This document shows, one piece after another, positions 61,448 through 64,000 of a stretch of DNA of 64,000 nucleotides. Origin of the DNA: Tatumella citrea. GTDB taxonomy: Bacteria > Pseudomonadota > Gammaproteobacteria > Enterobacterales > Enterobacteriaceae. The DNA lies in NCBI RefSeq assembly GCF_002163585.1, contig NZ_CP015579.1:1984001-2048000 (forward strand), read 5' to 3'. The translations under genes were made by a program, and so were the position numbers. A model generated the notes under the pieces. The model did not search any database and was not told where the DNA came from. It worked only from the letters and a program-made list of their open reading frames with translations. The stretch's first letter is position 1. Each line of letters starts with the position of its first letter.

Positions 61448-62596
61448 TTAGTTGTCTCCGTTTGTCGCTGTAGTGGCATCCGGATTGACTTCAACCGGTT
61501 TTACGGTCATCCCGGCCTGGACTTTAGCGGTGCCCTGAACGATCAGACGATCCCCGTCTTTCAGTCCACTATTAATCAGCCACTTATTGCCAATGACCTG
61601 AGTCGTTGCCACAGACCGGTTTTCAACTTTATTCTCTGAATCGACAACTAACGCGGTAGCGTCACCTTTGGCATCGCGGGTAATGCCTTGTTGCGGGGCC
61701 AGAATGGCATCTGTTTTCACGCCATTGGTTACACTCGCCCTGACATACATTCCGGGTAACAGAATATGTTGAGGGTTAGGGAAGATGGCCCGCATAGTCA
61801 CGCTTCCGGTCGATTCATCAACCGCAATTTCGGTAAGCTCCAGCTTCCCGGTCTGGTTATATGTGGAACCATCTTCCAGCTTCACTGTGACCGGAACGGT
61901 ATCCGTTTCCTGCTTCAGAGAGCTTTTTTGTTGACGCAATTTCAGCAGTTGCATGCTGGATTGAGTAAGATCGACATAGATAGGGTCAAGTGTACGGATG
62001 GTGGCCAGCGCAGTTGACTGGCTGGCTGTCACTAATGCACCAGGCGTGACCGATGAAATACCAATCCGGCCACTAATCGGAGCCGTGACTCGCGTGTAGT
62101 TAAGATTAATTCGCGCGCTTTCTACCGCGGCCCGGTACTGTTCAACGGAAGCAACATTTTGCAGATAAGTAGCTTCTGCATCATCAGCATCCTGTTTTGA
62201 CACTCCGTTTTCTTTGACCAGAGCAGCATAACGTTGCGCTTTTAATTTGCTGCTTTTTACCACGGCCTGAGCATATTTTAATTCAGCCAGAGCCTGATCA
62301 TAAGTGGCCTGATAGGTGGCGGGGTCAATCTGATAGAGAACCTGACCGGCCTTAACATCATCACCTTCAGTAAACAGACGTTTTTGGATAATCCCTCCGA
62401 CCTGAGGGATTACCGCTGAAACCATAGTTCCTGTGACACGCCCGGTAACATCACTGTTAATATTCACAGGTTGCGTATGCAAAGTAGTTACGCCGACTTC
62501 TGTAACAGCAGCTGCTTGCTGAGTAGAACTACTCTGGTCGCAACCGGCACATAATAATACCAGCCCTGCGATAACACTGCGCTGAATTGACTTCAT
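61448..62596 (-). CDS. RND periplasmic adaptor (membrane fusion) lipoprotein
   Basis: 382 residues with a lipoprotein signal ('VIAGLVLLCAGCDQSSST'), lipoyl-like halves 'QVGGIIQKRLFTEGDDVKAG' and 'VTAPISGRIGISSVTPGALV', and a coiled-coil hairpin between (about residues 95-165). It bridges the pump and the outer-membrane factor. CAGGATTAATC precedes the ATG. It is the first gene of the operon; a palindromic operator region lies just upstream. Confidence 0.94.
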   Translation of the reverse strand: MKSIQRSVIAGLVLLCAGCDQSSSTQQAAAVTEVGVTTLHTQPVNINSDVTGRVTGTMVSAVIPQVGGIIQKRLFTEGDDVKAGQVLYQIDPATYQATYDQALAELKYAQAVVKSSKLKAQRYAALVKENGVSKQDADDAEATYLQNVASVEQYRAAVESARINLNYTRVTAPISGRIGISSVTPGALVTASQSTALATIRTLDPIYVDLTQSSMQLLKLRQQKSSLKQETDTVPVTVKLEDGSTYNQTGKLELTEIAVDESTGSVTMRAIFPNPQHILLPGMYVRASVTNGVKTDAILAPQQGITRDAKGDATALVVDSENKVENRSVATTQVIGNKWLINSGLKDGDRLIVQGTAKVQAGMTVKPVEVNPDATTATNGDN

Positions 62597-62625
62597 GATT
62601 AATCCTGTAGTGAACGTTCATTCCC

Positions 62626-62659
62626 ATTTGTCAGATTAACAAATCTACACATCTGTGTA
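62626..62659. promoter_or_regulatory. Candidate TetR operators before the RND operon
   Basis: Two adjoining inverted repeats lie 30-63 bp upstream of the adaptor start: ATTTGT-N7-ACAAAT (62626-62644) and TACACA-TC-TGTGTA (62646-62659). Such close double symmetry near the promoter is typical of TetR/AcrR repression of efflux operons. Confidence 0.55.
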
Positions 62660-62826
62660 TGTCAGGAAAATGAAAAAGAACTCACAAAATTCAGTGGCCC
62701 CCGGCAGTGTCAGAAGGAAACAGCTTTTCAACTGCCAGCAAACAGGCTGCTAAGCGATAAGTATCAGAAGAGATGGAACAGGGTGGTGATTAACTAACGG
62801 ACTGTTTCTAATGTTTTTTTTTGAAG

Positions 62827-62853
62827 AGTGACAGCGGAGTTACCGCTGTCACT
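62827..62853. terminator. Strong hairpin downstream of the FecB-like gene
   Basis: AGTGACAGCGG (62827-62837) and CCGCTGTCACT (62843-62853) are perfect complements with loop AGTTA. For the leftward gene ending at 62877 the hairpin is followed by an A-run rather than a T-run, so it may protect the 3' end or terminate poorly. Confidence 0.5.
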
Positions 62854-62876
62854 GGTGTATAGCGGATCAATACTGA

Positions 62877-63989
62877 TCAGTTGCTGGTCCAGTAGGTACC
62901 GTTTTCAGGAAGAGACAGAAATTGCTGATTCATTTGCTGCAGAGTGCGGGCAGGGGAAACATCCTGAAATAACTGAGGATGGAAGATAACGGCGAACTGT
63001 TCAACTGCCAGTAAGTGCCAGGGACTCATATAAAAGTTTTGCCACAGCGCGAAAGCCTGGTGGTTTTTAACCGCGGGCAGCAGGGCAAGAGTACTATTTT
63101 TGTTCAGTGCCGCAGTAAAAGAATTTTTTGCCTGATCTGCCGTGACATCCGGCCCCAATTGTAACTGGTCAGGATGATCAGGACCGGAAGAACCAGTCGC
63201 AATGTAGATATCTGGTTTCTCCACCAGCAGAGTTTCAGGGCTGACCTTACCATACACAGCAGGGAAATGGCCGGCAGCAATATTATCGCCACCTGCAAAA
63301 GCCATCATATCCGCCAGGTTACCATGTGCTACGGTCGTACAACAATCTCTGTTGCGGTCCAGATGCAGTTGTAAAAACACCCTGGGTTTCCGGCCTTGCC
63401 AGTGCTCCAGTCGGTCATGAATAATCTGCATATGCTGTTGATAAAACTTAATAAATCTTTCCGCCTTGGGCTGATCATCGAGAGCTTCTCCCAGTGTTCT
63501 CAGACTGCTGACAGTATTCGCCAGCGGATTAACGCGAAAGTCGAGAAAGATGACCGGAATATGCGCGGCAGACAGTTGTTGTAACAACGAAGAACTGTCA
63601 GGCGGAGTGCGGGCATACACTGGAAAAATGACCAGATCGGGCCGAAGTGAAATGATCTTTTCAGAGTTAAGTTGTGAAAAATTAGAATTGCCAATTAATG
63701 GAATATCGGCAATTTTTGGCCATGCATGCAAGTAGCGCTGCCATGTCTGATTATCAAAATTGCGCAAATCTGCTGGCCAGCCAACCACCCGTTTCGCAGG
63801 ATTACCGTCCTCAACCAATGCTAAGGTATACAACATGCGGCTTTCACCCAACACAATACGCTGTGGATTATCAGGGACTGTGACCTGACGTTGCAGGCTG
63901 TCGGTGACAACTTTGCTCTGTGCGATAAAAGGGGCCATCAGCAGTAGTGTCGCGACAAGCATATTTTTTCTGAAAACTGGCTTAAACAT
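62877..63989 (-). CDS. Periplasmic binding protein, iron-siderophore/cobalamin (FecB/BtuF) type
   Basis: 370 residues with a Sec signal ('MLVATLLLMAPFIAQSKV') and the class III binding-protein fold: 'VPDNPQRIVLGESRMLYTLA', 'SLRPDLVIFP', 'DMMAFAGGDNIAAG' and 'ETLLVEKPDIYIATG'. It should bind a ferric siderophore or similar chelate for an ABC importer. The window ends 11 bases past its ATG, so permease and ATPase genes, if any, are outside. The start could also be the internal Met at 63962. Confidence 0.88.
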   Translation of the reverse strand: MFKPVFRKNMLVATLLLMAPFIAQSKVVTDSLQRQVTVPDNPQRIVLGESRMLYTLALVEDGNPAKRVVGWPADLRNFDNQTWQRYLHAWPKIADIPLIGNSNFSQLNSEKIISLRPDLVIFPVYARTPPDSSSLLQQLSAAHIPVIFLDFRVNPLANTVSSLRTLGEALDDQPKAERFIKFYQQHMQIIHDRLEHWQGRKPRVFLQLHLDRNRDCCTTVAHGNLADMMAFAGGDNIAAGHFPAVYGKVSPETLLVEKPDIYIATGSSGPDHPDQLQLGPDVTADQAKNSFTAALNKNSTLALLPAVKNHQAFALWQNFYMSPWHLLAVEQFAVIFHPQLFQDVSPARTLQQMNQQFLSLPENGTYWTSN

Positions 63990-64000
63990 AATAAGTTCCG

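Noticed and set aside
1..64000. CRISPR arrays, tRNA or rRNA genes, prophage or integrase genes
   Set aside because: I looked for regular repeats, cloverleaf arms and phage-type genes and saw none.

Overview
The window looks like the chromosome of an enterobacterial species of the Erwiniaceae type (Tatumella or Pantoea would fit). Genes are tightly packed, ATGA/TAATG overlaps are frequent, and two periplasmic flavin dehydrogenase complexes of the 'incomplete sugar oxidation' kind occur together, as in ketogluconate-forming enterics. The genus is an inference from gene content; there is no rRNA or core housekeeping gene here to settle it. Almost the whole window is accessory metabolism: importers, oxidoreductases and about ten dedicated regulators (LysR, IclR, AraC, GntR, TetR). 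I see no tRNA, rRNA, prophage or CRISPR array. One complete insertion sequence is present.

Layout. 0-5.5 kb: a small monooxygenase, then a leftward MFS/RidA/ferredoxin-reductase/MOSC operon, divergent from a D-2-hydroxyacid dehydrogenase with its own IclR regulator. 6.3-12.8 kb: a rightward operon (class II aldolase, GhrA-like reductase, N-carbamoyl hydrolase, RraA-like protein, MHS-type transporter, RidA) closed by a LysR gene. A perfect LexA-type operator sits in the gap that follows. 13-15.2 kb: CMD/tautomerase/DUF4865 trio divergent from a LysR gene. 15.6-24.7 kb: two convergent three-subunit Tat/cytochrome c/GMC dehydrogenase operons (sorbitol/fructose-type and gluconate-type). An IS4-family element has inserted inside their shared bidirectional terminator. 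25-29 kb: a DMT exporter, then a translationally coupled nitroreductase / short AMP-ligase / atypical thiolase trio. 29-34 kb: a GMC alcohol dehydrogenase, outer-membrane transporter, aldehyde dehydrogenase and AraC regulator, which look like an alcohol oxidation unit. 34.6-38.3 kb: hydroxypyruvate isomerase, LysR, an NTF2-hydrolase fusion and a decayed GNAT gene. 38.4-51.1 kb: a flavin monooxygenase with a solute-binding protein, then a NitT/TauT-type ABC importer. The importer is followed by a HisD-like dehydrogenase, a kinase-like protein, a zinc alcohol dehydrogenase and an SDR. An FMN hydroxyacid dehydrogenase and a HutC-type GntR regulator complete this region. 51.7-54.6 kb: dat-ddc, the 1,3-diaminopropane pathway, with a strong terminator. 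55-62.6 kb: a small basic protein, two convergent TetR regulators and an RND efflux operon. 62.9-64 kb: a FecB-like binding protein.

The most unusual observations are: (1) the nitroreductase/AMP-ligase/thiolase trio, whose thiolase keeps its nucleophile but has lost two other active-site residues; (2) the ABC/HisD-like/kinase/dehydrogenase cluster, which shares a near-identical operator with the promoter region of the adjacent GntR gene; (3) an orphan perfect LexA box inside a 38-bp perfect palindrome; (4) the IS4 element in a terminator loop, carrying its own hairpin directly before the transposase start.
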